A DNA stretch of 32,808 nucleotides. It comes from Ligilactobacillus agilis DSM 20509 (GTDB lineage: Bacteria; Bacillota; Bacilli; Lactobacillales; Lactobacillaceae). The position numbers were made by a program, and so were the translations under genes. The stretch covers positions 1 to 32,808 of the forward strand of contig NZ_AYYP01000029.1 in assembly GCF_001436215.1 (NCBI RefSeq), given 5' to 3'. The notes beneath the pieces are model-generated. The model did no database searches and had not been told where the DNA came from. It was given only the letters and a program-made list of their open reading frames with translations. Shown here piece by piece: positions 1 through 8,689 of this stretch; the first letter of the stretch is position 1, and every line of letters starts with the position of its first letter.

Positions 1-45
1 AGGGCTATCCCTCCAGTGGTTAAAACCACTGGTATCCCGCCCTAA
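1..45 (+). mobile_element. Possible right-end hairpin of an IS200/IS605-type element
   Basis: A perfect 9-bp inverted repeat (13-21 CCAGTGGTT, 24-32 AACCACTGG) with a 2-base loop is enclosed by a second pair, AGGGC (1-5) and GCCCT (39-43). The tract TATCCC occurs on both arms (6-11 and 33-38). Imperfect subterminal hairpins of this form are known at the ends of IS200/IS605 and TnpB-type elements. The transposase would lie to the left of the window, so this rests on structure and on the coding break just after it. It could instead be a terminator or a REP-like hairpin, but no T-run follows. Confidence 0.35.
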
Positions 46-228
46 ATTAATGAAAACGACGGTAGCTGGTCACTTCCAGGTGGGTGGGTAGAAGTAAATC
101 TGTCCCTTAAGGAAAATACACTTAAAGAAATCAAGGAGGAGACTGGCCTAGATGCCAGCTATAGACGATATAATTATTCCAATTTTCTTTATTATCGGTT
201 TTATTACCTTTATTGGCGGTATATTTAA
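46..228 (+). pseudogene. Nudix hydrolase fragment, 5' and 3' truncated
   Basis: Frame 1 from base 46 encodes INENDGSWSLPGGWVEVN followed by a Nudix-box-like stretch (KENTLKEIKEETGL, about bases 109-150). This is the form seen in Nudix enzymes of the ADP-ribose or nucleotide pyrophosphatase type. The frame is closed by a stop at 43-45 directly upstream, exactly where the preceding hairpin ends. After about base 156 the translation (SYRRYNYSNFLYY...) no longer resembles a Nudix fold and stops at 228. Only the catalytic-box segment survives, so the fragment cannot be functional. The simplest reading is a gene cut by an insertion at its 5' side and rearranged at its 3' side. Confidence 0.6.
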
Positions 229-247
229 ATGGGTATTTAGATTATAA
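152..247 (+). CDS. Possible 31-residue hydrophobic peptide
   Basis: An ATG at 152 opens a 31-codon frame, MPAIDDIIIPIFFIIGFI followed by TFIGGIFKWVFRL, ending TAA at 245-247. It would form a single membrane helix with a basic C-terminus. The sequence AAGGAGG (133-139) lies 12 bases upstream, but it also encodes part of the Nudix box, so the apparent ribosome binding site may be coincidental. A terminator-like hairpin follows. I do not recognise a family. It could be a small membrane or toxin-like peptide, the tail of another gene fused here, or a chance frame. Confidence 0.25.
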   Translation: MPAIDDIIIPIFFIIGFITFIGGIFKWVFRL

Positions 248-251
248 GGAT

Positions 252-279
252 GAAAGTGAGTCTGCAAGGGCTCTTTTTT
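252..279 (+). terminator. Weak terminator-like hairpin
   Basis: GAGTC and GGCTC form a 5-bp stem (with one G-U pair) around TGCAAG, directly followed by seven Ts. It would end transcription through the upstream debris. Confidence 0.4.
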
Positions 280-291
280 TATGTCTACTTT

Positions 292-365
292 TAAGGATGA
301 AAAGATAGTCTGAACACTATGGAAACATAGTGAAGTACGGGATAAAGAGCCCGTACGGTAACATA
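292..365 (+). ncRNA. Possible 3' remnant of a group I intron
   Basis: AAAAGATAGTCTGAAC (299-314) resembles the conserved 3' strand of P7 in group I introns. It is followed at once by a hairpin with a GAAA tetraloop (CACTATG/CATAGTG, 315-332) and a second hairpin (GTACGGG/CCCGTAC, about 334-355). This order matches the P7'-P9-P9.x end of such introns. No convincing P3, P4-P6 or P7 5' strand is present upstream, so only a truncated remnant is proposed. The sequence after it reads as phage tape-measure coding sequence, a structural gene type in which such introns are plausible. Another structured RNA is possible. Confidence 0.35.
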
Positions 366-533
366 TTGGGTACAGGTCTGCGGAAAGTTATTAATTCGTT
401 AGTATCTGCGGTGAAAAATATCGATAGCAAAAACTCAGTACTTAATAAGTTAGGAATTAAGGAAGATGAGATTGTTGATGCCAACGGCAACTTATGGTCT
501 CTGACAGAGATTATGGGTATGGATTCTATTTAA
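330..533 (+). pseudogene. Fragment resembling a phage tail tape-measure protein
   Basis: The frame from 330 to the stop at 531-533 gives 67 residues. The part from about base 362, ILGTGLRKVINSLVSA then NSVLNKLGIKEDEIVDANGN and LWSLTEIMG, has the pattern of TP901-type tail tape-measure proteins (GT-x-LR...L..LGI...D..G....L.EI). That protein is normally many hundreds of residues, so this is a small internal piece. The GTG at 330 lies inside the hairpins described for the intron-like RNA and has no good ribosome binding site, so it is probably not a true start. The piece ends in a stop after MGMDSI and no further phage sequence is visible. Confidence 0.45.
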
Positions 534-589
534 CTTAAGAGGAATGTAAATAGGGCTCTATTCAAAACGCTGGGTGTATTATTTTCAAT

Positions 590-634
590 GGATTCTAAGA
601 AAACAACTGATTTTCTTAGGATCCCCTTTTTTCA
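590..634 (+). terminator. Strong hairpin terminator
   Basis: GGATTCTAAGAAAA pairs with TTTTCTTAGGATCC (14 bp, one G-U) around a 7-base loop and is followed by CCTTTTTTC. It closes the phage-like debris before the minus-strand gene. Confidence 0.7.
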
Positions 635-678
635 AGCTTTAATTCAGAAGCCTATCTGTTGTTTTTTTAAATTTAACT

Positions 679-719
679 AAAAAAGGTGCTAACTTAGATT
701 TCAGAAGTTAGCACCTTAA
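679..719 (-). terminator. Terminator of the DUF2929-like gene
   Basis: AAGGTGCTAACTT (683-695) and AAGTTAGCACCTT (705-717) form a perfect 13-bp stem with a 9-base loop. Read on the minus strand it is followed by a T-run (complement of the A-run ending at 684), directly downstream of the gene stop at 727. Confidence 0.8.
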
Positions 720-726
720 ATAAGTT

Positions 727-909
727 CTATTTTTCTTGGGAATCTTTGACGAAGTAAGATAAGCAGTTAATAACGATAAAACCGCCAATCATTGGAATTA
801 AGCCGGAAAGCTTGGCGTCAAAGGTGTAGCCACTTAAAGCGGAAACGATGTAGCCTAAGACTTCACCGTAGATGAATCCCCAAAATAAAATTGTTAATTG
901 TTTTCCCAT
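727..909 (-). CDS. DUF2929 (YjzD-like) small membrane protein
   Basis: A 60-residue protein with two predicted membrane helices: the first starts MGKQLTILFWGFIYGEVLGY, the second is about GLIPMIGGFIVINCLSYFV, with a charged C-terminus (KDSQEK). The FW.FI.GEV.GYI.SAL pattern is typical of the DUF2929/YjzD family, whose function is unknown. An upstream GTG (918) overlaps the GAGGTG ribosome binding site. The ATG at 909 has better spacing (7 bases) than the ATG at 912, so I chose 909. It is divergent from dnaE, with its own promoter and a strong terminator. Confidence 0.75.
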   Translation of the reverse strand: MGKQLTILFWGFIYGEVLGYIVSALSGYTFDAKLSGLIPMIGGFIVINCLSYFVKDSQEK

Positions 910-925
910 CATGAGCACCTCACAA

Positions 926-953
926 TATATAAGTAGTTTAACACATTTGTCCT
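926..953 (-). promoter_or_regulatory. Promoter of the DUF2929-like gene
   Basis: On the minus strand AGGACA (948-953) and TATATA (926-931) are separated by 16 bases, just upstream of the ribosome binding site. Confidence 0.45.
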
Positions 954-985
954 AAAAAAGCATAAGAAAATTTTTACGAGAAATT

Positions 986-994
986 TGTTATAAT
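986..994 (+). promoter_or_regulatory. Extended -10 promoter of dnaE
   Basis: TGTTATAAT is a perfect -10 box with the TGN extension, 45 bases before the dnaE start. No good -35 box is present at 17 bases, as is common for extended -10 promoters. Confidence 0.6.
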
Positions 995-1038
995 AACCTT
1001 AGTAGTTAAATGAGTAAAGGGCAAAGGAAGGTGAGAGA

Positions 1039-4000
1039 ATGTTTTCACCCTTACAGGTAATTAGTTCTTATAGTTTGTTGCAATCTGGTTTGAGAATCGA
1101 AGATTATGTTCAAGCGGCTAAAAAATTAGGTTATCAGGCGCTAGCATTAACCGACTACAACGTAATGTATGGGGCGTTGACTTTTTATCAAGCGTGTCTA
1201 CGGGCCAATATTAAACCGTTGGTGGGGATAACACTTCAGCTTACCAGTAGTCAAAGTGATTTAATAACCAGTGATATTGTGTTGCTTGCTAAGAATGCAG
1301 CTGGCTATCAAAATTTGATGAAGCTATCTTCCTTGAAGTTAGCTAAACCTGAAGGAGTCAGTCTAACTTTAGAGCAAGTTGATGCTAATTTAAGTGATTT
1401 GATAGTAATCCTGCCCCCAAACTTGACTTATCTTATCGCTAGCAATCCTGCTGCTAATTTAACCTGGCTTACAGCTTTAAAGGCACGAGTGGCGTCTAAT
1501 TTGTACTTTGGAATTGAAGCCAATTTTGATGAATTTAGCAAGCAAACGCTTATCAAATTGGCCGAACAGCTAGACTGCAAATTAGTGGCAAGTTTGCGAG
1601 TTGAATACCTTGAACCTAAAGATATTTTACAGCAGGAAGTCTTGGCGGCACTAAAGAGCGGGCGTACCTTAAAAGAAGCAGATTTACAAGGCAAGCAAAG
1701 GGGTAAACATTACTTGAAGAGTCCTACCCAGGTTGAAGCAGAGTATGAGCAAGCAGGGCTTACAGAAGCTTATGCTAATGTTGCCGAGCTTTGCCAGCAA
1801 GTTGATTTGCAGCTAGAATTTACTAAAACAAAATTGCCCCATTTTAAGACGCCAAGTGGCTTAGATTCGGAAAGTTACTTACGTAAGCTGTGTGTAGAGG
1901 GATTGGACGTTAAGCTTAGAAAAGCGGCTGTTAGTGCAACTAAACCTTACTTTGACCGGCTGGAATCTGAGTTGGCTGTTATTAATAAGATGGGGTTTGA
2001 TGATTATTTCTTGATTGTGGCCGATATTACTAACTTTGCTCGGAGTCAAAAAATTATGCTAGATCCCGGGCGGGGGTCGGCAGCTGGTTCGTTAGTGGCA
2101 TACAGTTTAGGGATTACGGACGTTGACCCGTTAAAGTACCAGTTGCTATTTGAACGCTTTTTAAATGAGAAGCGGGCGCAGATGCCAGATATTGATATCG
2201 ATTTGCCGGATAATCGTCGGGATGAAGTCATCAGTCATTTAAAAAAACAGTATGGTCAAAACCACCTGGCACAAATTATTACCTTCGATACGTTTGGGGC
2301 GCGGCAGGCGCTCCGGGATGTTGGCCGGGTGTTAGAACTTAATAGCTTTGAGTTAGAAAAATGGAGCCAAGCGATTCCGCGGGTCTTTAAAATTAGCTTA
2401 AAAGAGGCTTATGAACAGTCTCAAAGCTTGCGCAACTTAGTAAATGATAGCCCGAAAAATAAATTGTTGTTTCGTCTAGCTTTAAGTTTAGAAGGGCTAC
2501 CAAGACATTACTCCAAACACGCTGCGGGAATAATTTTAAGCGATACAGACTTAGTTGAAACAGTTCCGTTGCACATGGGAAATGACGGAATCTGGCTTAG
2601 TCAGTATGCTAAAAAGCAGGTAGAAGCGGTTGGACTTTTGAAAATTGACTTACTTGGGTTGCGAAACCTTAGTCTATTGGAACAGGCTTTAAGCTTAGTT
2701 AAGCGGGGATATCAAACGGAGCTTGACGTTAGGCAGATTGATTTAAATGATGAGCTGACCTTACAATTATTTGCTCGTGGTGATACGGCCGGAGTTTTTC
2801 AATTTGAATCGAGTGGAATTCGCAATGTGTTACGGAAACTAAGACCTACTTCTTTTGAAGATATTGCCGCAGTTAATGCTTTGTACCGTCCGGGTCCGTT
2901 AGCTAATATTGACGAGTTTATTGCTAGAAAGCATGGTCTCAAGCAGGTTACTTATCCTAACGATAATTTGAAGTCAATCTTGGGCTTGACTTACGGAATC
3001 ATTGTTTACCAAGAACAGGTTATGCAAGTGGCTTCGACAATGGCAGGCTTTACTCTAGGAGAAGCCGATATTTTGCGCCGAGCAATTAGTAGCAAGAATG
3101 ATCACCTAATTTTAGAGTTGAAAGACCAGTTTATCAAAGGTGCTAAAAAGTTAGGCTATGAGGTTTCCGTAGCTAAGCAGGTTTACGATTACATTGAACG
3201 GTTTGCTAACTACGGTTTTAACAGGTCGCACGCTGTTGCTTACTCTAAGTTTGCCTTTCAGCTGGCTTACATTAAGGCGCACTACCCAGCTGCTTTTTAC
3301 ACGGCCTTATTCAATTCACTACTAGCTAGTCCGAAAATAAGAGAGTATGTGATAGAAGCTAAGAAATACCAAGTTAAGGTTAAGGGCCCAAATATTAATT
3401 TGAGTCAAAAAGGTTTTACCTTGCGCCAAGGCCAAATTTACTTTGGATTAGCAAGTATTAAAAAAATTCGCCGGGATTTTTGTGACGCCATCCTGTTGGA
3501 AAGACGACAAGCTGGTAATTACAAGGGCTTTCAAGATTTCTTAGAAAGGATTCCTGAAAAATACCGGCAAGCGGCTTTGATTGAACCACTAATCTATGTG
3601 GGAGCCTTTGACGAGTTTGAGCCTAATCGTAAGCAGTTACTGACTAACCTAGAAAGTCAGTTAAAGACCATTGAGCTGACCGATAGTCCAGTATTGCAAT
3701 CCTTGCTAGAAACGGTCGACCGTCCAGTAGAGCCCTTTAGCCTAGAAGAACAACTAGATAAAGAAAGTGAGTATTTGGGGCTAGTTATCTCGGGGCACCT
3801 GCTTCAAAAATATAGTTGGATAAAAACCTTTTATCCAGTAACAGCCGTTGGCGATTTACAAGTAAACATGAAAACACGCCTATTAGTTTACATCCGGAAA
3901 ATAAAGGTAATTAGAACCAAAAATAATGAAGAAATGGCCTTCTTGACCGGAAGCGACGAAAGTGGTGAAGTAGACTTGACCCTTTTTCCCACCGAATTTA

Positions 4001-4344
4001 GACGCTACGGCTTACGTTTAAAGAAAGGCCAGTCACTTTTAGTTAGTGGGGAAGTGCAAGAACATAACGGACTATCGTTTATAGTTAAGCAAATTAAGTT
4101 TGCAGACTTAATGAAAAAAACTTGTTGGTATCTAAGGCTGACACCGGAAAATAATACCTTAGCCAAGTTAAAATTAACCAGTACGCTCCGAGCTAATCAC
4201 GGCGAAACACCGGTGATTATTTATGATGAAAGTGCAGGGACTAAACGCCTTTTACATGAGCGTTACTGGCTAAGCACGGATGCTAGGTTAGAAGCCGAGC
4301 TTATCAATTTATTAGGTCAAGAAAATGTAGTTTTGAAAAAATGA
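1039..4344 (+). CDS. dnaE: DNA polymerase III subunit alpha, DnaE type
   Basis: This 1101-residue protein is the DnaE replicative polymerase of Gram-positive bacteria, which cooperates with PolC, notably in extending RNA primers. Residues 1-200 are a PHP domain. The Gly-Ser polymerase motif (DPGRGSAAGS) begins at D342. The catalytic aspartates lie in PDIDID (D384, D386), and the third in KIDLLGL (D537). A fingers region, a tandem helix-hairpin-helix region and a C-terminal OB fold (about 935-1020, TGSDESGEVDLTLFP) follow. Length is normal for the family, and no intein or 3'-5' exonuclease insert is present. The PHP metal-binding histidines near the N-terminus are missing (SPLQVISSYS where related proteins have HLQVHS), so PHP phosphoesterase activity is unlikely. 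A GGAAGGTGAG ribosome binding site precedes the ATG. The gap to pfkA is 128 bases. Confidence 0.97.
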   Translation: MFSPLQVISSYSLLQSGLRIEDYVQAAKKLGYQALALTDYNVMYGALTFYQACLRANIKPLVGITLQLTSSQSDLITSDIVLLAKNAAGYQNLMKLSSLKLAKPEGVSLTLEQVDANLSDLIVILPPNLTYLIASNPAANLTWLTALKARVASNLYFGIEANFDEFSKQTLIKLAEQLDCKLVASLRVEYLEPKDILQQEVLAALKSGRTLKEADLQGKQRGKHYLKSPTQVEAEYEQAGLTEAYANVAELCQQVDLQLEFTKTKLPHFKTPSGLDSESYLRKLCVEGLDVKLRKAAVSATKPYFDRLESELAVINKMGFDDYFLIVADITNFARSQKIMLDPGRGSAAGSLVAYSLGITDVDPLKYQLLFERFLNEKRAQMPDIDIDLPDNRRDEVISHLKKQYGQNHLAQIITFDTFGARQALRDVGRVLELNSFELEKWSQAIPRVFKISLKEAYEQSQSLRNLVNDSPKNKLLFRLALSLEGLPRHYSKHAAGIILSDTDLVETVPLHMGNDGIWLSQYAKKQVEAVGLLKIDLLGLRNLSLLEQALSLVKRGYQTELDVRQIDLNDELTLQLFARGDTAGVFQFESSGIRNVLRKLRPTSFEDIAAVNALYRPGPLANIDEFIARKHGLKQVTYPNDNLKSILGLTYGIIVYQEQVMQVASTMAGFTLGEADILRRAISSKNDHLILELKDQFIKGAKKLGYEVSVAKQVYDYIERFANYGFNRSHAVAYSKFAFQLAYIKAHYPAAFYTALFNSLLASPKIREYVIEAKKYQVKVKGPNINLSQKGFTLRQGQIYFGLASIKKIRRDFCDAILLERRQAGNYKGFQDFLERIPEKYRQAALIEPLIYVGAFDEFEPNRKQLLTNLESQLKTIELTDSPVLQSLLETVDRPVEPFSLEEQLDKESEYLGLVISGHLLQKYSWIKTFYPVTAVGDLQVNMKTRLLVYIRKIKVIRTKNNEEMAFLTGSDESGEVDLTLFPTEFRRYGLRLKKGQSLLVSGEVQEHNGLSFIVKQIKFADLMKKTCWYLRLTPENNTLAKLKLTSTLRANHGETPVIIYDESAGTKRLLHERYWLSTDARLEAELINLLGQENVVLKK

Positions 4345-4395
4345 AAAAGAGTATGAAAACAATTTGTAAATAATCTGAGAAATTTCTTTTTTTAC

Positions 4396-4424
4396 AAGAC
4401 AAGCTTAAGTAAAAGTGGTAAGAT
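4396..4424 (+). promoter_or_regulatory. Probable promoter of pfkA-pyk
   Basis: AAGACA (4396-4401) and TAAGAT (4419-4424) have the ideal 17-base spacing and lie 49 bases before the pfkA start. I see no convincing cre (CcpA) site. Confidence 0.5.
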
Positions 4425-4463
4425 AACTTGTGGAGAAAGTAGTACTACAGAATTTTTACTTGA

Positions 4464-5438
<975 letters not shown>

Positions 5439-5536
5439 ACATTGCTTGTTAAAAGCGTAATTATTATTTATCACTGGTAATAACAGACATAAACGTCAGT
5501 TTTACATGTACTATTTTTAAAGGAGAGACTTTACTC

Positions 5537-7297
5537 ATGAAAAAGACCAAGATTGTAAGTACACTTGGACCAGCTAGTTCAGACTTAGACACAATCGTTA
5601 AATTGATTGAAGCAGGTGCTAACGTATTCCGCTTCAACTTCTCACACGGTGACCATGAAGAACACCTTGGCCGGATGAACTTAGTTCGTCAAGCTGAAAA
5701 AGTTACTGGTAAGATGGTAGGTATCATGCTTGATACTAAGGGTGCCGAAATTCGGACAACTGTTCAAAAAGAAGGTAAGATTCACTTCAACATTGGTGAC
5801 GAAGTGCGGATTTCAATGGATGCTTCTATTGAAGGTACAAAGGAAAAGATTGCTGTTACTTACCCAGGTTTATACGATGATGTTCACGAAGGTGGCCACG
5901 TATTATTCGATGATGGTTTGATCGACATGCAAATCGAAAAGAAAGATGAAGCTACTAAGGAATTAGTATGTAAAGTCTTGAATGAAGGTACACTTGGTTC
6001 ACGTAAAGGTGTTAACGCTCCTGGCGTTTCTATCAACTTGCCTGGTATTACTGAAAAAGACTCAGATGACATTCGTTTCGGTTTAGACAACGAAATCAAC
6101 TTCATCGCTGCTTCTTTCGTTCGTAAGCCACAAGACGTTTTAGATATTCGTGAACTTTTAGAAGAAAAGCACATGGAACACGTGCAAATCTTCCCTAAGA
6201 TTGAATCACAAGAAGGTATCGACAACTTTGATGAAATCATCAAGGTTTCTGATGGTTTGATGATTGCCCGTGGTGACATGGGGGTTGAAATCCCAGCAGA
6301 AAACGTGCCTTTGGTACAAAAGAGCTTAATCAAGAAGTGTAACGCACTTGGTAAGCCAGTTATCACTGCTACTCAAATGCTTGACTCAATGCAAGAAAAC
6401 CCACGTCCTACACGTGCCGAAGCTTCTGACGTTGCTAACGCTGTGTTTGACGGTACAGATGCAACTATGTTATCTGGTGAATCTGCAAACGGTGACTACC
6501 CTGTAGAAGCTGTTGCAACTATGGCTCGGATTAATGTTAAGGCTGAAAATGCTTTACGTCAACACCGTGAATTCTCATTAAACCGTTTCGACAAGACTGA
6601 TGTTACTGAAGCTATCGGTCGTGCCGTTGCTGAAGCAGCTAACAACTTGAACATCAAAGTTATCGTTGCTGCTACTAAGTCTGGTCACACAGCTCGTATG
6701 ATTTCTAAGTACCGTCCAGATGCTGATATCTTAGCTGTGACATTTGATGACCGTACTCGTCGCGGTTTAGCTATCAACTGGGGTGTTTACCCTGTGATGG
6801 CTGAAGCTCCTGCTTCAACTGATGAAATGTTTGCCTTAGCAACTGAAGAAGCTAAGAAGGCTGGCTTTGCTAAGGAAGGTGACTTAATCTTGATCACTGC
6901 TGGTGTACCAGTTGGTGAAAAGGGTACAACTAACGTTATGAAGATTCAATTGATTGGTTCTAAGTTAGTTGAAGGTCAAGGTGTTGGTGACGAAACAGTT
7001 ATCGGTAAGGCTGTTGTTGCTACATCTGCTAAGGAAGCTGTTGAAAAGGCTGAAGAAGGTGGCGTTTTAGTTGTGAAGACAACTGATAAGGACTACTTAC
7101 CAGCTATCGAAAAATCAGCTGCTTTAGTTGTTGAAAACGGTGGTTTAACATCACACGCTGCTGTTGTTGGTATCTCAATGGGTATCCCTGTTGTTGTTGG
7201 TGCCGCTAACGCAACTGAATTAGTAGCTGACGGTGAAGTTATCACAGTTGACTCACGTCGTGGGATTGTTTACCACGGTGCATCTAACGCACTTTAA
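5537..7297 (+). CDS. pyk: Pyruvate kinase with C-terminal PEP-utiliser domain
   Basis: Pyruvate kinase converts PEP and ADP to pyruvate and ATP, the last step of glycolysis. The N-terminal barrel opens with KKTKIVSTLGPASS, contains DTKGAEIRT, the active-site IARGDMGVEIP segment and the TQMLDSM segment. At 586 residues it is longer than the E. coli enzymes because of the extra C-terminal domain found in bacilli and lactobacilli, ending with NGGLTSHAAVVG and GIPVVVGA (about 532-558), which resembles the PEP-synthase mobile domain. Codons are strongly biased (GGT, GAA, AAC), as expected for a highly expressed gene. AAAGGAGAG precedes the ATG. A strong terminator follows, closing the pfkA-pyk unit. 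Confidence 0.97.
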   Translation: MKKTKIVSTLGPASSDLDTIVKLIEAGANVFRFNFSHGDHEEHLGRMNLVRQAEKVTGKMVGIMLDTKGAEIRTTVQKEGKIHFNIGDEVRISMDASIEGTKEKIAVTYPGLYDDVHEGGHVLFDDGLIDMQIEKKDEATKELVCKVLNEGTLGSRKGVNAPGVSINLPGITEKDSDDIRFGLDNEINFIAASFVRKPQDVLDIRELLEEKHMEHVQIFPKIESQEGIDNFDEIIKVSDGLMIARGDMGVEIPAENVPLVQKSLIKKCNALGKPVITATQMLDSMQENPRPTRAEASDVANAVFDGTDATMLSGESANGDYPVEAVATMARINVKAENALRQHREFSLNRFDKTDVTEAIGRAVAEAANNLNIKVIVAATKSGHTARMISKYRPDADILAVTFDDRTRRGLAINWGVYPVMAEAPASTDEMFALATEEAKKAGFAKEGDLILITAGVPVGEKGTTNVMKIQLIGSKLVEGQGVGDETVIGKAVVATSAKEAVEKAEEGGVLVVKTTDKDYLPAIEKSAALVVENGGLTSHAAVVGISMGIPVVVGAANATELVADGEVITVDSRRGIVYHGASNAL

Positions 7298-7334
7298 TTC
7301 CCAGGTATTAGGAAAGACTAACAATCGTTAGGTT

Positions 7335-7366
7335 AAGCCCTCCGCTTATGGTGGAGGGCTTTTTTA
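7335..7366 (+). terminator. Terminator of pyk
   Basis: AAGCCCTCC pairs with GGAGGGCTT around GCTTATGGT and is followed by a T-run. Confidence 0.85.
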
Positions 7367-7475
7367 TCGTAATTTGAGTAAGAAAGGTACGGCGATAAGC
7401 ATATTGAAAGGCGGAGTGCTAAAGGGATAGGGTAATAAAAAAGAAAAAATTCATCGTTTGAAAACCTTTACCTAC

Positions 7476-7504
7476 TTGACAGCTGGTCAAAAAACGATTA
7501 TCCT
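7476..7504 (+). promoter_or_regulatory. Promoter of the glyQS T-box leader
   Basis: A perfect TTGACA (7476-7481) and TATCCT (7499-7504) are separated by 17 bases, just upstream of the T-box leader. Confidence 0.75.
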
Positions 7505-7511
7505 ATCTTTG

Positions 7512-7724
7512 TTTAATAAATGAAGCGTTGATGAAAGAGGGCTATCTTTCAAAAAGGTAAGCGAGCCTGGGATGGTGAAAGCAGGTACTTTTAAAAGGTA
7601 GTTGGCGCTTTTGGAGCTTTACGTAATGAAGTTGCTAGGCAAAACTAGAAGTAGGGTGGAACCGCGATTTGGAAAAGTCGTCCCTATGTGACCATTATTG
7701 GCGTCACATGGGGACGACTTTTTG
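7512..7724 (+). promoter_or_regulatory. Glycine T-box leader with terminator
   Basis: The leader senses uncharged tRNA-Gly and controls read-through into glyQS. The near-consensus T-box AGGGTGGAACCGCG is at 7653-7666. The stem I distal loop is suggested by GGGATGGTGAAAGC (7569-7582). The likely specifier codon is GGC (7604-7606) in TTGGCGCTTTTGGAGC, which fits glycine and the downstream gene. The terminator is a long hairpin (AAGTCGTCCC...GTGAC with GTCAC...GGGACGACTT, about 7674-7720) followed by Ts. Its 5' side can compete with T-box antiterminator pairing. Exact helix borders need folding, but identity is secure. Confidence 0.92.
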
Positions 7725-7770
7725 TGATGCTAAGAGGTTTTTTCCGAATAAAGACAAAGGAGTTTTTTGC

Positions 7771-8688
7771 ATGACGAAGAAATTAGCAATGCAAGATATT
7801 ATTTTGACCTTGCAACAATTTTGGGCTAAGCAAGGTTGCATGTTAATGCAGGCATACGATACAGAAAAAGGTGCCGGCACAATGAGCCCTTATACATTTT
7901 TACGGGCAGTGGGACCAGAACCATGGAACGTGGCTTACGTTGAACCATCTCGCCGTCCTGCCGATGGCCGTTACGGTGACAACCCTAACCGTTTGTTCCA
8001 ACACCACCAATTCCAAGTAATCATGAAGCCATCCCCAAGCAATATTCAAGAATTATACCTTGATAGTTTGCGGGCCTTAGGGATTGTTCCAGAAGAACAC
8101 GATATCCGTTTTGTGGAAGATAACTGGGAAAACCCATCAATGGGTTGTGCCGGTGTTGGTTGGGAAATTTGGTTAGACGGGATGGAAATTACCCAGTTTA
8201 CTTATTTCCAACAAGTTGGGGGGCTGGAAGTTAAGCCAGTTGCCGCCGAAGTTACCTACGGGTTAGAACGGCTATCATCTTACATTCAAGACGTCAATTC
8301 CGTCTTTGACCTGGAATGGGCTGATGGGGTTAAATATGGCGATATCTTCAAAGAACCTGAATACGAACACTCTAAGTATGCTTTTGAAGAAAGTAACCAA
8401 GAAATGCTCTTTAAGGCATTTGATGTTTACGAAACTGAGGCTAAGAAGCAAATCACTAACGGTTTGGTTCACCCAGCATACGATTACATTTTGAAGTGTA
8501 GCCATACCTTTAACTTATTAGATGCACGGGGGGCTGTTTCCGTTACTGAACGGGCAGGTTATTTAGCCCGGATTAGAAACATGGCTAAGGCAGTGGCTAA
8601 AGTGTTTGTGGCTGAACGTAAGAAATTAGGTTATCCATTGATTAAGGATGAAAAATTACGCCAAGAACTTTTAAAGGAGGACAAGTAA
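7771..8688 (+). CDS. glyQ: Glycyl-tRNA synthetase alpha subunit
   Basis: GlyQ is the catalytic subunit of the tetrameric (alpha2beta2) bacterial glycyl-tRNA synthetase, which charges tRNA-Gly. The protein has 305 residues, normal for the family, beginning [20 protein letters not shown]. Class II core segments are clear: [18 protein letters not shown] and the [18 protein letters not shown] motif. The same frame is open upstream into the T-box terminator, but the true start is the ATG at 7771 behind AAAGGAG (7756-7762); any upstream start would lie inside the terminator hairpin. glyS follows after one base, so the subunits are made in equal amounts from one regulated transcript. Confidence 0.97.
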   Translation: MTKKLAMQDIILTLQQFWAKQGCMLMQAYDTEKGAGTMSPYTFLRAVGPEPWNVAYVEPSRRPADGRYGDNPNRLFQHHQFQVIMKPSPSNIQELYLDSLRALGIVPEEHDIRFVEDNWENPSMGCAGVGWEIWLDGMEITQFTYFQQVGGLEVKPVAAEVTYGLERLSSYIQDVNSVFDLEWADGVKYGDIFKEPEYEHSKYAFEESNQEMLFKAFDVYETEAKKQITNGLVHPAYDYILKCSHTFNLLDARGAVSVTERAGYLARIRNMAKAVAKVFVAERKKLGYPLIKDEKLRQELLKEDK

Positions 8689-8689
8689 G

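Noticed and set aside
5884-6366. 160-codon open frame on the minus strand inside pyk
   Set aside because: It is antisense to a strongly conserved, codon-biased gene, has no binding site, and encodes no recognisable motif.
7400-7475. Separate small RNA or gene between the pyk terminator and the T-box promoter
   Set aside because: No open frame with a binding site and no stable hairpin was seen; it appears to be simple spacer.
7669-7770. N-terminal extension of glyQ from an upstream TTG
   Set aside because: The extension lies inside the T-box terminator hairpin and has no ribosome binding site; the family start [10 protein letters not shown] with AAAGGAG is at 7771.
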